Notes: generated by a model from the letters alone, not told the origin. A stretch of 64,000 nt of DNA from Escherichia coli (GCA_021307345.1 CP089930.1:1178001-1242000), one strand, 5' to 3'; counted from the first letter of the stretch, positions 20,602-30,514 are shown. Numbers and translations are program-made.

Positions 20602-21279
20602 TCAGTGTTTACACAGGAGTTGCTCCAGTTCGTGCAACGAAGAAACGGTCCAGGTGGGCGCAATGCCTTCTGGTTGCTCGCGATTGTGCGCATTCAACCA
20701 GCAGGTAGCAAGCCCGGCGTTGATGCCACCGAGAATATCGGACTCAGCAGTGTCACCAACCATTAGCACGCGTGAACGGTCAGGATTGCCCGCCTGTTCC
20801 AGCGCATAATCGAAAATTTTCTTATTCGGTTTGGCAACGCCAACTTCTTCGGAAATCACCAGCAAATCGAAATAATCACGCAAACCCGTTCGTTCAAGAC
20901 GCACTTGCTGCAAGGCACTAAAACCGTTGGTGATGATGCCGATTTTGGCATTGCCGCGAATGGCGTTAAGCAGGGAAACCGCGCCAGGCAGCGGTGTGCA
21001 GATTTCCGCCATCGCATTAATAAAGGCAGCGTTGAGTTTACCCGGCTCGACGTTCAGCCGTTCGGCCCAGCTTTCAAAACGCCCGTGCTGGAGCTGTAAT
21101 GAAGTGATCGCGCCGTTTTGATAATCCACCCACAGTGGTTTGTTAACGGCCTGATAGTCCTGAAAATCTTCAGCGGTAAAGGTGACGCTGTAGTCAAGGA
21201 ACATCCGCTGCAGGCCGGTGAACGAGTCAAAAGTAAACAGCGTTTCATCGGCATCAAAGAAAATCCAGTCCCACTTCAT
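20602..21279 (-). CDS. yjjG: Pyrimidine 5'-nucleotidase YjjG (HAD family)
   Basis: YjjG dephosphorylates dUMP, dTMP and non-canonical pyrimidine nucleotides, which protects against mutagenic analogues. It has 225 residues. HAD motif I is FFDADETLF with the nucleophile Asp near residue 9; motif II is IITNGF; motif III is the lysine in [13 protein letters not shown]; motif IV is [10 protein letters not shown]. It lies 14 bp after rimI, the last gene of holD-rimI-yjjG. Confidence 0.95.
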   Translation of the reverse strand: MKWDWIFFDADETLFTFDSFTGLQRMFLDYSVTFTAEDFQDYQAVNKPLWVDYQNGAITSLQLQHGRFESWAERLNVEPGKLNAAFINAMAEICTPLPGAVSLLNAIRGNAKIGIITNGFSALQQVRLERTGLRDYFDLLVISEEVGVAKPNKKIFDYALEQAGNPDRSRVLMVGDTAESDILGGINAGLATCWLNAHNREQPEGIAPTWTVSSLHELEQLLCKH

Positions 21280-21293
21280 TATTCCACCTTGTC

Positions 21294-21740
21294 TTACATA
21301 CTGATTGGCAACGCCATGATGATGGCGTCTTCGCGACCGTCCGTGGTGGGGTAGTAATTGCGGCGAATCGTCGCCTCGTTAAAGCCTAAACTTTCGTACA
21401 GAGCAATGGCGGCGGCGTTAGAGGCACGGACTTCCAGCCATAGCGTCGCCACGCCGCGTTTTTCCAGCTCGTCGATCAGATGTTCCAGCAACGCCCTTCC
21501 CAGTCCCTGACGCTGATAGTCGGGATCGACCGCAATATTGAACAATGTAGCTTCATCCAGCACCACTTGCGTAATCGCAAACGCAGCCATTTTGCCATCT
21601 TGTGTCAACTGAAAGTTGAGATAGCGTTCGCCCTGGTTGCTGGCAAAGGTTTTTTCACTCCACGGAAAGGCGTGGGCGCGTTGTTCAATGTGGAAAGCCG
21701 CAGGTAAATCAGTCGTTTCGAGGGAAGAAATCGTGTTCAT
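21294..21740 (-). CDS. rimI: Ribosomal protein S18 N-alpha-acetyltransferase RimI
   Basis: RimI acetylates the N-terminal alanine of ribosomal protein S18. It has 148 residues of GNAT fold. The acetyl-CoA-binding motif A is [18 protein letters not shown] (about 70-87), with conserved [13 protein letters not shown] toward the C-terminus. Its first 32 bases overlap the 3' end of holD, so the two are translationally linked. Confidence 0.97.
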   Translation of the reverse strand: MNTISSLETTDLPAAFHIEQRAHAFPWSEKTFASNQGERYLNFQLTQDGKMAAFAITQVVLDEATLFNIAVDPDYQRQGLGRALLEHLIDELEKRGVATLWLEVRASNAAAIALYESLGFNEATIRRNYYPTTDGREDAIIMALPISM

Positions 21741-22122
21741 ATGTGCAAATTTGTTGCCATAACGCGGCGCGTGCCGTTGGGTTTGCCCGTAATTCGGTGA
21801 GCGCCGGTGATGTCACCTGAGCGCCCTCCAGTGACAGCGGTTCGTCAGTACCCAACCGCCAACTGTTGCATCGACTGCCTTGCGGCAGCATCGCGATCCT
21901 ATCTGGCGTCAGTTGCAGCACCTGATCGGGGCTGACGGTTAATGCGCGCAGAACATCGCTCACCAGAGGATCGGTCAGGGCGGGAAGATCGTTTGCCACC
22001 ATCACCAGACGGACGTGTGCCGGGATCGCAATGGCAATCTCCCCCTGCAACGCGCCAGGGCGACGCAGCGACCACTGGGTAATGCCCAGTTGCTGTAACT
22101 GCCAGTCTCGTCGGGATGTCAT
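21709..22122 (-). CDS. holD: DNA polymerase III psi subunit HolD
   Basis: HolD bridges the clamp-loader complex and chi (HolC), connecting Pol III to SSB. It is 137 residues long with the N-terminal segment MTSRRDWQLQQLGITQW that contacts the clamp loader. The rest is the psi fold that binds chi. It is the first gene of holD-rimI-yjjG and is divergent from rsmC, 102 bp away. It is a small, fast-evolving subunit, recognised here by direct similarity to the K-12 sequence I remember. Confidence 0.95.
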   Translation of the reverse strand: MTSRRDWQLQQLGITQWSLRRPGALQGEIAIAIPAHVRLVMVANDLPALTDPLVSDVLRALTVSPDQVLQLTPDRIAMLPQGSRCNSWRLGTDEPLSLEGAQVTSPALTELRANPTARAALWQQICTYEHDFFPRND

Positions 22123-22224
22123 AGCGAATCGCTCCTGTTGTCAGGGGCGCAAATATAGCAAATTCGTCGATACCGCGCCAACATATGGCTATAATCGCCG
22201 CCAGTATCAATTGAGGAGCATTCC

Positions 22225-23256
22225 ATGTCTGCATTTACCCCGGCAAGTGAAGTCTTGCTGCGCCACAGTGATGATTTCGAACAAAGCCGTATTCTGTTTG
22301 CCGGTGACTTACAGGATGACCTGCCCGCGCGTTTAGATACCGCAACCAGTCGTGCTCATACCCAACAATTCCACCACTGGCAGGTGTTAAGCCGCCAGAT
22401 GGGTGATAACGCCCGTTTTAGTCTGGTCGCCACGGCGGATGACATCGCAGATTGCGATACGCTGATTTACTACTGGCCGAAGAACAAACCGGAAGCTCAG
22501 TTCCAGTTGATGAATTTACTTTCTCTGCTGCCAGTGGGCACTGACATTTTCGTCGTTGGCGAAAACCGTAGCGGCGTGCGCAGCGCCGAGCAAATGCTGG
22601 CAGATTATGCGCCATTGAATAAGGTAGACAGCGCCCGTCGCTGCGGCCTCTATTTTGGTCGTCTGGAAAAGCAGCCAGTGTTCGATGCGGATAAATTCTG
22701 GGGCGAATATAACGTAGATGGACTGACGGTCAAAACGCTGCCGGGCGTGTTTAGCCGCGACGGTCTGGATGTCGGCAGCCAGCTGCTGCTCTCGACGTTA
22801 ACCCCGCACACGAAAGGTAAAGTGCTGGATGTCGGCTGCGGTGCAGGTGTGCTTTCAGTTGCCTTTGCGCGCCATTCGCCGAAAATTCGTCTCACCTTGT
22901 GCGATGTCTCTGCCCCGGCGGTAGAAGCCAGCCGCGCAACACTTGCGGCCAACGGTGTTGAAGGTGAAGTCTTTGCCAGCAACGTCTTTTCTGAGGTGAA
23001 AGGTCGTTTTGATATGATCATCTCCAACCCGCCGTTCCACGATGGGATGCAAACCAGCCTGGATGCCGCGCAAACGCTGATTCGCGGCGCGGTGCGTCAT
23101 CTTAATAGCGGCGGCGAGCTGCGAATTGTAGCGAACGCCTTCCTGCCTTATCCGGACGTGCTGGATGAGACATTTGGCTTCCACGAAGTCATTGCGCAAA
23201 CCGGGCGTTTCAAGGTGTATCGCGCCATTATGACCCGCCAGGCGAAGAAAGGTTAA
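22225..23256 (+). CDS. rsmC: 16S rRNA (guanine1207-N2)-methyltransferase RsmC
   Basis: RsmC methylates G1207 of 16S rRNA in the 30S subunit. It has 343 residues in two related domains: an N-terminal degenerate methyltransferase-like domain and a C-terminal catalytic domain with the SAM motif [11 protein letters not shown] (about 197-207) and the NPPF motif [10 protein letters not shown] (about 266-275). TTGAGGAGCATTCC provides the ribosome-binding site. It is followed by a REP cluster. Confidence 0.96.
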   Translation: MSAFTPASEVLLRHSDDFEQSRILFAGDLQDDLPARLDTATSRAHTQQFHHWQVLSRQMGDNARFSLVATADDIADCDTLIYYWPKNKPEAQFQLMNLLSLLPVGTDIFVVGENRSGVRSAEQMLADYAPLNKVDSARRCGLYFGRLEKQPVFDADKFWGEYNVDGLTVKTLPGVFSRDGLDVGSQLLLSTLTPHTKGKVLDVGCGAGVLSVAFARHSPKIRLTLCDVSAPAVEASRATLAANGVEGEVFASNVFSEVKGRFDMIISNPPFHDGMQTSLDAAQTLIRGAVRHLNSGGELRIVANAFLPYPDVLDETFGFHEVIAQTGRFKVYRAIMTRQAKKG

Positions 23257-23269
23257 GTCTCTCGCCGCA

Positions 23270-23435
<166 letters not shown>

Positions 23436-23487
23436 GCCTCCTGATGACCATTTTTCCAGCAATTACACATCAGGCGATAATTAACTA

Positions 23488-23520
23488 TTGACGAAAAGCT
23501 GAAAACCACTAGAATGCGCC
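23488..23520 (+). promoter_or_regulatory. Promoter of the tRNA-Leu operon
   Basis: TTGACG at 23488-23493, a 16-bp spacer and TAGAAT at 23510-23515, followed by the GC-rich discriminator GCGCCTCC. The discriminator is typical of stable-RNA promoters under stringent control. The first tRNA begins 41 bp downstream of the -10 box. Confidence 0.85.
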
Positions 23521-23556
23521 TCCGTGGCAGCAATTCTTTTTAAGAATTGATGGTAT

Positions 23557-23643
23557 GCGAAGGTGGCGGAATTGGTAGACGCGCTAGCTTCAGGTGTTAG
23601 TGTCCTTACGGACGTGGGGGTTCAAGTCCCCCCCCTCGCACCA
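23557..23643 (+). tRNA. leuQ: tRNA-Leu (anticodon CAG), first copy
   Basis: 87 bases from GCGAAGG to the encoded CCA. The anticodon CAG is at 23591-23593 and decodes CUG. The long class II variable arm GTGTCCTTACGGAC, the D-loop GGTAGAC and the T-loop GTTCAAG are all present. It is the first of three tandem copies. K-12 names the trio leuQ, leuP and leuV, and I assign these names by order only. Confidence 0.95.
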
Positions 23644-23671
23644 AAAACCACGTTGATATTGCTCGCACTGG

Positions 23672-23758
23672 GCGAAGGTGGCGGAATTGGTAGACGCGCT
23701 AGCTTCAGGTGTTAGTGTTCTTACGGACGTGGGGGTTCAAGTCCCCCCCCTCGCACCA
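23672..23758 (+). tRNA. leuP: tRNA-Leu (anticodon CAG), second copy
   Basis: 87 bases, identical to the first copy except for one base in the variable arm (GTGTTCTTACGGAC instead of GTGTCC). The change turns one variable-stem C-G pair into a U-G pair, which should be tolerated. It is separated from the first copy by 28 bp. Confidence 0.94.
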
Positions 23759-23791
23759 AACGAGGCGATATCAAAAAAGTAAGATGACTGT

Positions 23792-23878
23792 GCGAAGGTG
23801 GCGGAATTGGTAGACGCGCTAGCTTCAGGTGTTAGTGTCCTTACGGACGTGGGGGTTCAAGTCCCCCCCCTCGCACCA
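23792..23878 (+). tRNA. leuV: tRNA-Leu (anticodon CAG), third copy
   Basis: 87 bases, identical to the first copy, with encoded CCA, 33 bp after the second. The three are cut from one precursor. No integrase or attachment-site duplication is present at the 3' end, although tRNA-Leu genes often serve as integration sites. Confidence 0.95.
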
Positions 23879-23916
23879 ATTATCTTTACTTCCTTTCGTG
23901 TTTCTTCCCTGCTTTT

Positions 23917-24153
23917 TCATCCCTGATTCCAGTTTATTATCATTAACATGACGCCAGAAATAAGCGCCAGGCACGATGGTAGTAAAACGTAATGCCGTAA
24001 CTGTTTGTGATATAGCATCAGCGGCGTCAACACTAATCCCATCAGAATGACAATCCGCCACTGATCCGGCGATAAATCCGCATACGTCATCCCTGCAATC
24101 AGCAATCCCGGCAGCAACACTCCCCAGCCGCTGCCCAGCATACGTTGCAACAT
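23917..24153 (-). CDS. yjjZ: YjjZ, small DUF1435 membrane protein
   Basis: YjjZ is a 78-residue protein with three hydrophobic helices (about 10-26, 33-47 and 53-72) and no catalytic motif. It is divergent from fhuF and shares an intergenic region full of Fur-box sequence, which fits its known iron-repressed expression. Function is unknown. Confidence 0.88.
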   Translation of the reverse strand: MLQRMLGSGWGVLLPGLLIAGMTYADLSPDQWRIVILMGLVLTPLMLYHKQLRHYVLLPSCLALISGVMLMIINWNQG

Positions 24154-24171
24154 GGTTTAATCTCTCAAAGC

Positions 24172-24280
24172 GATAATGATAACCAATATCATATGATAAT
24201 TTTTATCATTTGCAAGCCAGAGAAATCCCTTGCTATCGGGCAAACCTATCGCTAGGATTAGCAATCATTATCATTTAGAT
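24172..24280. promoter_or_regulatory. Fur-box cluster between yjjZ and fhuF
   Basis: GATAATGATAACCAATATC at 24172-24190 matches 17 of 19 positions of the Fur consensus. A second array, GATAATTTTTATCATT, lies at about 24195-24210. A third partial box, GCAATCATTATCATT, is near 24261-24275, close to the fhuF start. Both divergent genes should be repressed by Fe-Fur. Confidence 0.9.
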
Positions 24281-24293
24281 TACTATCACGATT

Positions 24294-25082
24294 ATGGCCT
24301 ATCGTTCTGCACCGCTCTATGAAGATGTTATCTGGCGAACGCATCTCCAGCCGCAGGACGCTGGGCTTGCGGAATCAGTACGGGCGACGATCGCAGAACA
24401 TCGTGAACATTTGCTGGAGTTTATCCGTCTGGATGAACCCGCCCCGCTTAACGCCATGACACTGGCGCAATGGTCATCACCGAATGCGCTACGTTCTCTA
24501 CTGGCGGTCTATTCCGATCATATCTACCGTAATCAACCGATGATGATCCGTGAGAACAAACCGCTGATCTCACTCTGGGCGCAATGGTATATCGGCCTGA
24601 TGGTGCCACCCTTAATGCTGGCGCTGCTGACGCAGGAAAAAGCGTTAGACCTTTCTCCAGAACATTTCCACGTTGAGTTTCACGAAACCGGGCGCGCAGC
24701 CTGTTTCTGGGTCGATGTATGTGAAGATAAAAACGCAACAACGCATTCTCCACAACAACGAATGGAAACGTTAATCAGCCAGGCGCTTGTCCCGGTAGTG
24801 CAGACATTAGAAGCAACTGGAGAGATCAACGGCAAACTCATCTGGAGTAATACCGGTTATTTGATCAACTGGTATCTGACAGAGATGAAGCAGTTGCTCG
24901 GCGAGGCAGCGGTTGAATCGCTGCGTCATGCCCTGTTTTTTGAGAAAACGCTCACTACAGGTGAAGATAATCCACTCTGGCGTACAGTAGTGCTACGCGA
25001 TGGTCTGCTGGTACGCCGTACCTGCTGCCAGCGTTATCGCCTACCGGATGTGCAGCAATGTGGTGACTGTACGCTGAAATAA
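24294..25082 (+). CDS. fhuF: Ferric siderophore reductase FhuF
   Basis: FhuF is a cytoplasmic [2Fe-2S] protein that reduces ferric iron in hydroxamate siderophores such as ferrioxamine and coprogen. It has 262 residues. The cluster ligands are in the last 20 residues with the atypical spacing CC-x10-C-x2-C (CCQRYRLPDVQQCGDC). Strong Fur boxes lie upstream. It is convergent with bglJ across a hairpin. Confidence 0.96.
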   Translation: MAYRSAPLYEDVIWRTHLQPQDAGLAESVRATIAEHREHLLEFIRLDEPAPLNAMTLAQWSSPNALRSLLAVYSDHIYRNQPMMIRENKPLISLWAQWYIGLMVPPLMLALLTQEKALDLSPEHFHVEFHETGRAACFWVDVCEDKNATTHSPQQRMETLISQALVPVVQTLEATGEINGKLIWSNTGYLINWYLTEMKQLLGEAAVESLRHALFFEKTLTTGEDNPLWRTVVLRDGLLVRRTCCQRYRLPDVQQCGDCTLK

Positions 25083-25089
25083 AAACTTT

Positions 25090-25108
25090 GCCGGGACGAT
25101 AACCCGGC
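25090..25108. terminator. Hairpin between fhuF and bglJ
   Basis: GCCGGG ACGATAA CCCGGC is a 6-bp GC stem 8 bp after the fhuF stop, between convergent genes. It has no strong U-run. Confidence 0.6.
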
Positions 25109-25118
25109 ATTAAGCATA

Positions 25119-25796
25119 TTAAAAGGGATGCAACACGTTACTTGTTTCGCAATGCCGCATACATAACAGAATATCTGCGGCCTCCAACAACCCCGCATCA
25201 GAACTGACGCCCAGTTTCGACATCACATTAAATTTATGCGCCCGGATCGTTTTAATATTGCGTTTAAGCTGCTCGGCAATTTGTGTCATTGAGTAGCCAC
25301 GCGACATAAAACGCAATATTTCTCTCTCCGTTGGGCTTAACGTCCGGCTTTGGTTAATGTACCACTGATTATTCAGCCGATCGGTCGCCTGACGCACACC
25401 ATTTAATGACAGAAACAACTCCTGATGAAAAACTTCCAGCGTCGATGCTTTACTTAATACTCCGTCCAGCGGAGATGGAGATAATGAACCGATCAACCGT
25501 GCTTCAATATCATCATCTGCAATAACCAAACGTCGGGTACGCGGAAATTTAATCGCCAGCTCAGTCAGGCAAGATAATCCTTCTCTGCGCTCACTTCTCA
25601 TGGCAGAAAAAGAAAAAATGACCGCCGCGAACGAGATCCGCGACATTGCATTCTGAAACGACTCCTGACTGGTATAGGTGTGGAGCTTATAAGGGTTACC
25701 CGCAAACTTTCTGAATAAACTCTCAATACCGATACTGCTCATGACGCATTTTTCTACGAGTGCGACATTTCTCTTCTTAATTCGGCTGTGTTCCAT
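25119..25796 (-). CDS. bglJ: LuxR-type transcriptional regulator BglJ
   Basis: BglJ forms heterodimers with RcsB and activates H-NS-silenced genes such as bgl. It has 225 residues. An N-terminal receiver-like domain lacks a clear phospho-acceptor. A C-terminal LuxR/FixJ helix-turn-helix follows ([20 protein letters not shown] followed by [17 protein letters not shown], about 150-190). Its start overlaps yjjQ by 43 bp, so it is the second gene of a yjjQ-bglJ operon. The pair is normally silenced by H-NS and activated by LeuO. Confidence 0.95.
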   Translation of the reverse strand: MEHSRIKKRNVALVEKCVMSSIGIESLFRKFAGNPYKLHTYTSQESFQNAMSRISFAAVIFSFSAMRSERREGLSCLTELAIKFPRTRRLVIADDDIEARLIGSLSPSPLDGVLSKASTLEVFHQELFLSLNGVRQATDRLNNQWYINQSRTLSPTEREILRFMSRGYSMTQIAEQLKRNIKTIRAHKFNVMSKLGVSSDAGLLEAADILLCMRHCETSNVLHPF

Positions 25797-26479
25797 TCTG
25801 CGGCATCTCCATAAACAGAAGGCAAGTTAAGTTCTCTTGCACCCTGTGCGCTATTTATCCATGCATACATCTCAGCATTGCTGTGAATTGCCAGCCGACG
25901 CATCGCACTGTTTTTTTGTGCGCTGATAGTTTTATTACTTTTCTTGAGCAATGAAGCTATCTGGTTGATGCCCCATCCTTTGCCTAACAGCCGCAGTACC
26001 TTACGCTCTGAAAGCGTCAGAACGACGGTGCGATAGCTAAAATCCTGAGTTTCAGCCATTGTCGGAGAGGTCAGCATCGCGCTGATACGATCCGCATACG
26101 CATTACCGGAACGAACGGTTTTAACCAGATTCTCAATGGGTTCAATATCCGACAGTAACGTCGCTGTTGGACACATTAGTAGTTCTACTGCCGGGGAGTA
26201 CCAGGCACGCGAAACCATGAAAACCCAATGTATTTCCCGGTATTGTGAGATCAATGAATAGTAATGTTCACAAACGGAACGCGGGTCTTCCGTTTCGCCG
26301 GATAAATCGGCAACCACTAACCCAGCACGACGTAATTGTAATAAGGTTAACTCCTCCGCAGAGGCGCTACTCGTTATTTCATATTCAGGTAGATGGGTCC
26401 TCATGACCTCTTTTAATCCTGCCTGCATAACGGGTATTTTACTGATAACAATTCCATTTTTGCAGCATCCTGGCAACAT
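25754..26479 (-). CDS. yjjQ: LuxR-type transcriptional regulator YjjQ
   Basis: YjjQ is a 241-residue repressor of motility, capsule and other genes. The N-terminus is receiver-like. The C-terminal LuxR helix-turn-helix ([20 protein letters not shown] followed by [14 protein letters not shown]) covers about 165-205. It overlaps bglJ. The 5' region is very AT-rich, which fits H-NS silencing of this operon. Confidence 0.95.
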   Translation of the reverse strand: MLPGCCKNGIVISKIPVMQAGLKEVMRTHLPEYEITSSASAEELTLLQLRRAGLVVADLSGETEDPRSVCEHYYSLISQYREIHWVFMVSRAWYSPAVELLMCPTATLLSDIEPIENLVKTVRSGNAYADRISAMLTSPTMAETQDFSYRTVVLTLSERKVLRLLGKGWGINQIASLLKKSNKTISAQKNSAMRRLAIHSNAEMYAWINSAQGARELNLPSVYGDAAEWNTAELRREMSHS

Positions 26480-27096
26480 ATATCCTCCATATCCACTCTC
26501 TATAAATCATGATGGTTAATTCAGGATATTCATCCCCTAAATTAATCCAACAAATTAATAGCTCTAGCGAATAAATTATCCTTAGCATTCACTTCCATAT
26601 CAGTTTACCCCTGACACACCAAAAATCCTTTGTATGTTTCAGGAGGCTAGCATCAAATAATAACCTGGTAAAATACCTCTGACACATTTAAAATATCTAA
26701 ATTATGTTGTTAGAAATACTTAATCAAAAACCACAAATCCAATCAGTTTACGATATCATTCAAAATAATGGTCAAAGGCGAAAATCAAGACCTTTAGACC
26801 GAAAGAGCAACAAAAAAATCAATAAAAACTGAAAGATATTTCTTATCCAGATTCGAAAAATTGATTTTCCCTGCTATTAGCCAAACGAGTAAAAACAAAA
26901 CTATAAATTCATTTCAGTGATAATATTCATGAGGATATTTATTTGACCTCTGACGCAGATCGCTTCCTGTCGCCATAACCAGAATTAATCAGCGCAATTT
27001 TGATCTTAACCAACCCCAAAACAACCGCGCTTCATGATACAAATGGGGTCTCATTATTTGAACAATACGCAGCGCGTCTATGACAAAGGGCGAGTT
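26480..27096. promoter_or_regulatory. AT-rich yjjQ/yjjP intergenic region (617 bp)
   Basis: There is no credible gene. The stretch 26480-26940 is strongly AT-rich with A- and T-tracts, as expected for the H-NS-bound yjjQ regulatory region where LeuO also acts. A second part nearer yjjP (26941-27096) has average composition. I could not place promoters with confidence. Confidence 0.5.
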
Positions 27097-27867
27097 ATGC
27101 AAACTGAGCAACAGCGAGCCGTAACACGGTTATGTATCCAGTGCGGATTATTTCTTTTGCAGCACGGGGCGGAAAGCGCACTGGTGGATGAGCTTTCTTC
27201 AAGACTTGGGCGCGCGCTGGGGATGGACTGCGTTGAAAGCTCCATCTCTTCCAACGCAATTGTGCTAACCACCATTAAAGATGGTCAATGTTTAACCTCG
27301 ACACGTAAAAATCAGGATCGCGGCATTAATATGCATGTGGTTACTGAAGTACAACACATTGTGATTCTGGCGGAACACAAATTGCTGGATTACAAAGGTG
27401 TGGAGAAGCGTTTTAGCCAAATACATCCTCTGCGCTATCCGCGTTGGCTGGTAGCCTTGATGGTAGGACTTTCTTGCGCCTGTTTCTGCAAACTGAATAA
27501 CGGTGGCTGGGACGGCGCGCTAATTACGTTCTTCGCCAGCATGATCGCCATGTATATCCGCCAACTGCTGGCACAACGCCATCTTCACCCACAGATAAAC
27601 TTTTGCATTACCGCATTTGCCGCCACCACGATTTCCGGCCTCCTTTTACAACTTCCGACATTCAGTCATACGCCTACCATCGCGATGGCGGCCAGCGTTC
27701 TATTGCTGGTGCCGGGCTTTCCGTTGATTAATGCCGTCGCCGATATGTTTAAAGGCCATATCAATACCGGGCTGGCACGCTGGGCAATTGCCAGCCTGTT
27801 GACGTTGGCTACCTGCGTCGGCGTAGTGATGGCACTGACGATTTGGGGGCTACGCGGATGGGTGTGA
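27097..27867 (+). CDS. yjjP: YjjP, large subunit of ThrE-type exporter (succinate)
   Basis: YjjP and YjjB together resemble a split ThrE-family exporter and have been linked to succinate export in E. coli. It has 256 residues from the ATG at 27097 (MQTEQQRAV); the open frame begins 21 codons earlier, but this start gives the K-12 length. The N-terminal half is soluble. From residue about 115 there are roughly five hydrophobic helices (e.g. [13 protein letters not shown] and [14 protein letters not shown]). The stop overlaps the yjjB start by 10 bp. Confidence 0.93.
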   Translation: MQTEQQRAVTRLCIQCGLFLLQHGAESALVDELSSRLGRALGMDCVESSISSNAIVLTTIKDGQCLTSTRKNQDRGINMHVVTEVQHIVILAEHKLLDYKGVEKRFSQIHPLRYPRWLVALMVGLSCACFCKLNNGGWDGALITFFASMIAMYIRQLLAQRHLHPQINFCITAFAATTISGLLLQLPTFSHTPTIAMAASVLLLVPGFPLINAVADMFKGHINTGLARWAIASLLTLATCVGVVMALTIWGLRGWV

Positions 27868-28331
27868 TCGAATTTCTCATAGCGTTGGTGCAGGATATGA
27901 TCCTCGCGGCAATTCCTGCGGTCGGATTTGCGATGGTATTCAACGTTCCGGTTCGAGCGTTACGCTGGTGTGCGCTGCTTGGCGCGATTGGTCATGGTTC
28001 ACGAATGATCTTAATGACTACCGGGCTGAATATTGAGTGGTCAACCTTTATGGCCTCTATGCTGGTCGGCACCATTGGAATTCAATGGTCGCGCTGGTAT
28101 CTGGCGCATCCAAAAGTCTTTACCGTGGCGGCCGTTATCCCTATGTTCCCTGGCATCTCTGCTTATACAGCAATGATTTCAGCTGTAAAAATCAGTCAGT
28201 TAGGTTACAGCGAGCCGTTGATGATTACCCTGTTAACCAACTTTCTTACAGCGTCATCAATTGTTGGAGCATTATCCATCGGCCTTTCCATTCCTGGATT
28301 ATGGTTGTACCGCAAGCGCCCTCGCGTATAA
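27858..28331 (+). CDS. yjjB: YjjB, small subunit of ThrE-type exporter
   Basis: YjjB is a 157-residue integral membrane protein with about four or five helices covering most of its length. It corresponds to the C-terminal ThrE_2 half of fused exporters. The start at 27858 ([10 protein letters not shown]) overlaps the yjjP stop, indicating translational coupling, and gives the K-12 length. A terminator-like hairpin follows at 28349. Confidence 0.92.
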   Translation: MGVIEFLIALVQDMILAAIPAVGFAMVFNVPVRALRWCALLGAIGHGSRMILMTTGLNIEWSTFMASMLVGTIGIQWSRWYLAHPKVFTVAAVIPMFPGISAYTAMISAVKISQLGYSEPLMITLLTNFLTASSIVGALSIGLSIPGLWLYRKRPRV

Positions 28332-28348
28332 AATTGCCTCGCTTAAAG

Positions 28349-28384
28349 CACACGGATGAGAGACAGCCTCCTTTCATCCGTGTG
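28349..28384 (+). terminator. Hairpin downstream of yjjB
   Basis: CACACGGATGA and TCATCCGTGTG form an 11-bp perfect stem with a 14-base loop. It separates the yjjPB unit from dnaT. The following bases are not a classical U-run. Confidence 0.65.
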
Positions 28385-28437
28385 TTACTATAAAAGTAAT
28401 CTCCCTTCTCGTTCATCGTTCCATATTGAGAAACAGT

Positions 28438-28977
28438 ATGTCTTCCAGAGTTTTGACCCCGGACGTCGTTGGTATTGACGCCCTGGTACACGATCACCAG
28501 ACCGTTCTGGCAAAAGCTGAAGGCGGAATGGTTGCCGTATTTGCTAACAACGCTCCGGCGTTTTATGCCGTCACGCCCGCGCGTCTTGCTGAACTGCTGG
28601 CGCTGGAAGAAAAGCTGGCACGTCCGGGAAGCGATATCGCTCTGGACGATCAACTCTATCAGGAACCGCAAACTGCCCCCGTTGCCGTACCGATGGGGAA
28701 ATTTGCCATGTACCCAGACTGGCGACCCGATGCCGACTTTACCCGCCAGGCCGCATTATGGGGCGTGGCACTAAGAGAACCCGCTACCGCCGAAGAACTA
28801 GCCTCATTCATTGCCTACTGGCAGGCGGAAGGTAAAGTTTTTCACCATGTGCAGTGGCAGCAAAAACTGGCGCGCAGTCTGCAAATTGGCCGCGCCAGCA
28901 ACGGCGGACTAGCCAAACGAGATGTGAACACGGTCAGCGAACCTGACAGCCAAATTCCACCAGGATTCAGAGGGTAA
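28438..28977 (+). CDS. dnaT: Primosomal protein DnaT
   Basis: DnaT acts in PriA-PriB-dependent replication restart, helping to load DnaB from DnaC at stalled forks. It has 179 residues from the ATG at 28438; the frame extends 4 codons upstream, but this start matches K-12. The N-terminal part is involved in oligomerisation and the C-terminal domain binds ssDNA. It ends with the flexible tail SQIPPGFRG. The stop lies 2 bp before the dnaC ATG. Confidence 0.95.
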   Translation: MSSRVLTPDVVGIDALVHDHQTVLAKAEGGMVAVFANNAPAFYAVTPARLAELLALEEKLARPGSDIALDDQLYQEPQTAPVAVPMGKFAMYPDWRPDADFTRQAALWGVALREPATAEELASFIAYWQAEGKVFHHVQWQQKLARSLQIGRASNGGLAKRDVNTVSEPDSQIPPGFRG

Positions 28978-28979
28978 CG

Positions 28980-29717
28980 ATGAAAAACGTTGGCGACCTG
29001 ATGCAACGCCTGCAAAAAATGATGCCTGCCCATATCAAACCCGCCTTCAAAACGGGTGAAGAACTTCTGGCGTGGCAGAAAGAACAAGGGGCGCTCCGCT
29101 CCGCCGCTCTGGAGCGCGAGAATCGGGCGATGAAAATGCAGCGCACCTTTAACCGCTCCGGCATTCGTCCGCTGCATCAGAACTGTTCCTTTGAGAACTA
29201 TCGTGTTGAATGCGAAGGGCAGATGAATGCGTTGAGCAAAGCGCGTCAATATGTCGAAGAGTTCGACGGCAACATCGCCAGCTTTATCTTTTCTGGCAAG
29301 CCGGGCACCGGTAAAAACCATCTGGCGGCGGCAATCTGCAACGAACTACTGCTGCGCGGCAAATCGGTATTGATTATTACTGTTGCCGATATTATGTCGG
29401 CGATGAAAGATACCTTCAGAAATAGCGGCGTCAGTGAAGAACAACTGCTCAACGATCTGAGCAACGTTGATCTACTGGTGATCGACGAGATCGGCGTGCA
29501 GACCGAATCTAAATACGAAAAAGTGATCATCAATCAGATCGTCGATCGTCGTTCTTCTTCCAAGCGCCCAACCGGAATGCTGACGAACAGCAATATGGAA
29601 GAAATGACGAAGTTGCTGGGCGAGCGTGTTATGGATCGTATGCGCCTGGGTAACAGTCTGTGGGTGATCTTCAACTGGGACAGTTATCGTAGTCGGGTAA
29701 CGGGTAAAGAGTATTAA
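28980..29717 (+). CDS. dnaC: Replicative helicase loader DnaC
   Basis: DnaC is the AAA+ ATPase that opens the DnaB hexamer and loads it at oriC and at restart forks. It has 245 residues. Residues 1-70 form the DnaB-binding N-terminal domain. The ATPase has Walker A FSGKPGTGKNHLA (about 100-112), Walker B LLVIDEIG and an arginine-finger region near RVMDRMR. It follows dnaT by 2 bp and is translationally coupled to it. Confidence 0.97.
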   Translation: MKNVGDLMQRLQKMMPAHIKPAFKTGEELLAWQKEQGALRSAALERENRAMKMQRTFNRSGIRPLHQNCSFENYRVECEGQMNALSKARQYVEEFDGNIASFIFSGKPGTGKNHLAAAICNELLLRGKSVLIITVADIMSAMKDTFRNSGVSEEQLLNDLSNVDLLVIDEIGVQTESKYEKVIINQIVDRRSSSKRPTGMLTNSNMEEMTKLLGERVMDRMRLGNSLWVIFNWDSYRSRVTGKEY

Positions 29718-29765
29718 TCCCCATTCCCGGCGTTATACTGCGACACAATTCCACCTTGAGTAATG

Positions 29766-30260
29766 ATGATGAAAACTGTTAAACACCTTCTGTGCTGTGC
29801 AATTACCGCCAGCGCATTAATTTCCACCGGGGTAAATGCCGCTTCCTGGAAAGATGCGCTCTCCAGTGCCGCCAGCGAGTTAAGCAATCAAAACAGCACT
29901 ACACAGGAAGGCGGCTGGTCGCTCGCTTCATTAACTAACCTGCTTAGTAGCGGCAACCAGGCATTAAGCGCAGATAACATGAACAATGCCGCAGGCATTC
30001 TGCAATACTGCGCGAAGCAAAAGCTAGCTTCGGTGACCGATGCGGAAAACATCAAAAACCAGGTGCTGGAAAAGTTAGGTCTGAACAGCGAAGAGCAGAA
30101 AGAAGACACCAACTATCTGGACGGTATTCAGGGTTTGCTGAAAACCAAAGATGGCCAGCAGCTTAATCTGGATAACATCGGTACGACTCCGCTGGCGGAG
30201 AAAGTGAAAACCAAAGCCTGCGATCTGGTATTAAAGCAAGGTCTGAACTTTATCTCTTGA
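29766..30260 (+). CDS. yjjA: YjjA, secreted DUF2501 protein
   Basis: YjjA is a 164-residue protein of unknown function with an N-terminal signal peptide (hydrophobic core about 7-20, likely cleavage after NAA near residue 25). The mature part is helical and rich in Ser, Asn and Gln, with two cysteines (CAKQK and the C-terminal KACDLV) that could form a periplasmic disulfide. Three successive ATGs occur (29763, 29766 and 29769); 29766 gives the K-12 length. It follows dnaC by 48 bp. Confidence 0.88.
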   Translation: MMKTVKHLLCCAITASALISTGVNAASWKDALSSAASELSNQNSTTQEGGWSLASLTNLLSSGNQALSADNMNNAAGILQYCAKQKLASVTDAENIKNQVLEKLGLNSEEQKEDTNYLDGIQGLLKTKDGQQLNLDNIGTTPLAEKVKTKACDLVLKQGLNFIS

Positions 30261-30514
30261 TCCGCATAACGCCGCGTTTTAGCTGTTAATCGGCTGGCGC
30301 GGCAATCCCCTTCTCTTTTTCCCGCTTCTGACGCTTTCATCCCCTGCTATGCGGGAAACAACCCCGATCAAAAAAGTCTGTTTATAAACTAATTCCTAAC
30401 AACATCGCATTTTTTTGACACTAGAATTGCAGCAATATGGCAGCGCCATTACATTGTGTTTCTCAAAAAATCTTAAGCATCGGCTACACAGCCTGGTTTA
30501 GTGAGGATCGCCCG
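30261..30514. promoter_or_regulatory. yjjA-opgB intergenic region
   Basis: A hairpin with GCCGCG at 30271 and CGCGGC at 30298-30303 follows yjjA closely and may terminate it. The remaining 200 bp are AT-rich near 30360-30430 (TTTGACACTAGAATTG) and should contain the opgB promoter. No gene is visible. Confidence 0.5.

Noticed and set aside
19234-20766. A 510-codon plus-strand open frame opposite prfC
   Set aside because: It lies antisense to the fully conserved prfC gene and yjjG, has no recognisable domain, and its length follows from the codon usage of prfC.
23557-23878. tRNA-Leu cluster as an integration site for a genomic island
   Set aside because: No integrase, no displaced 3' tRNA fragment and conserved flanks on both sides.
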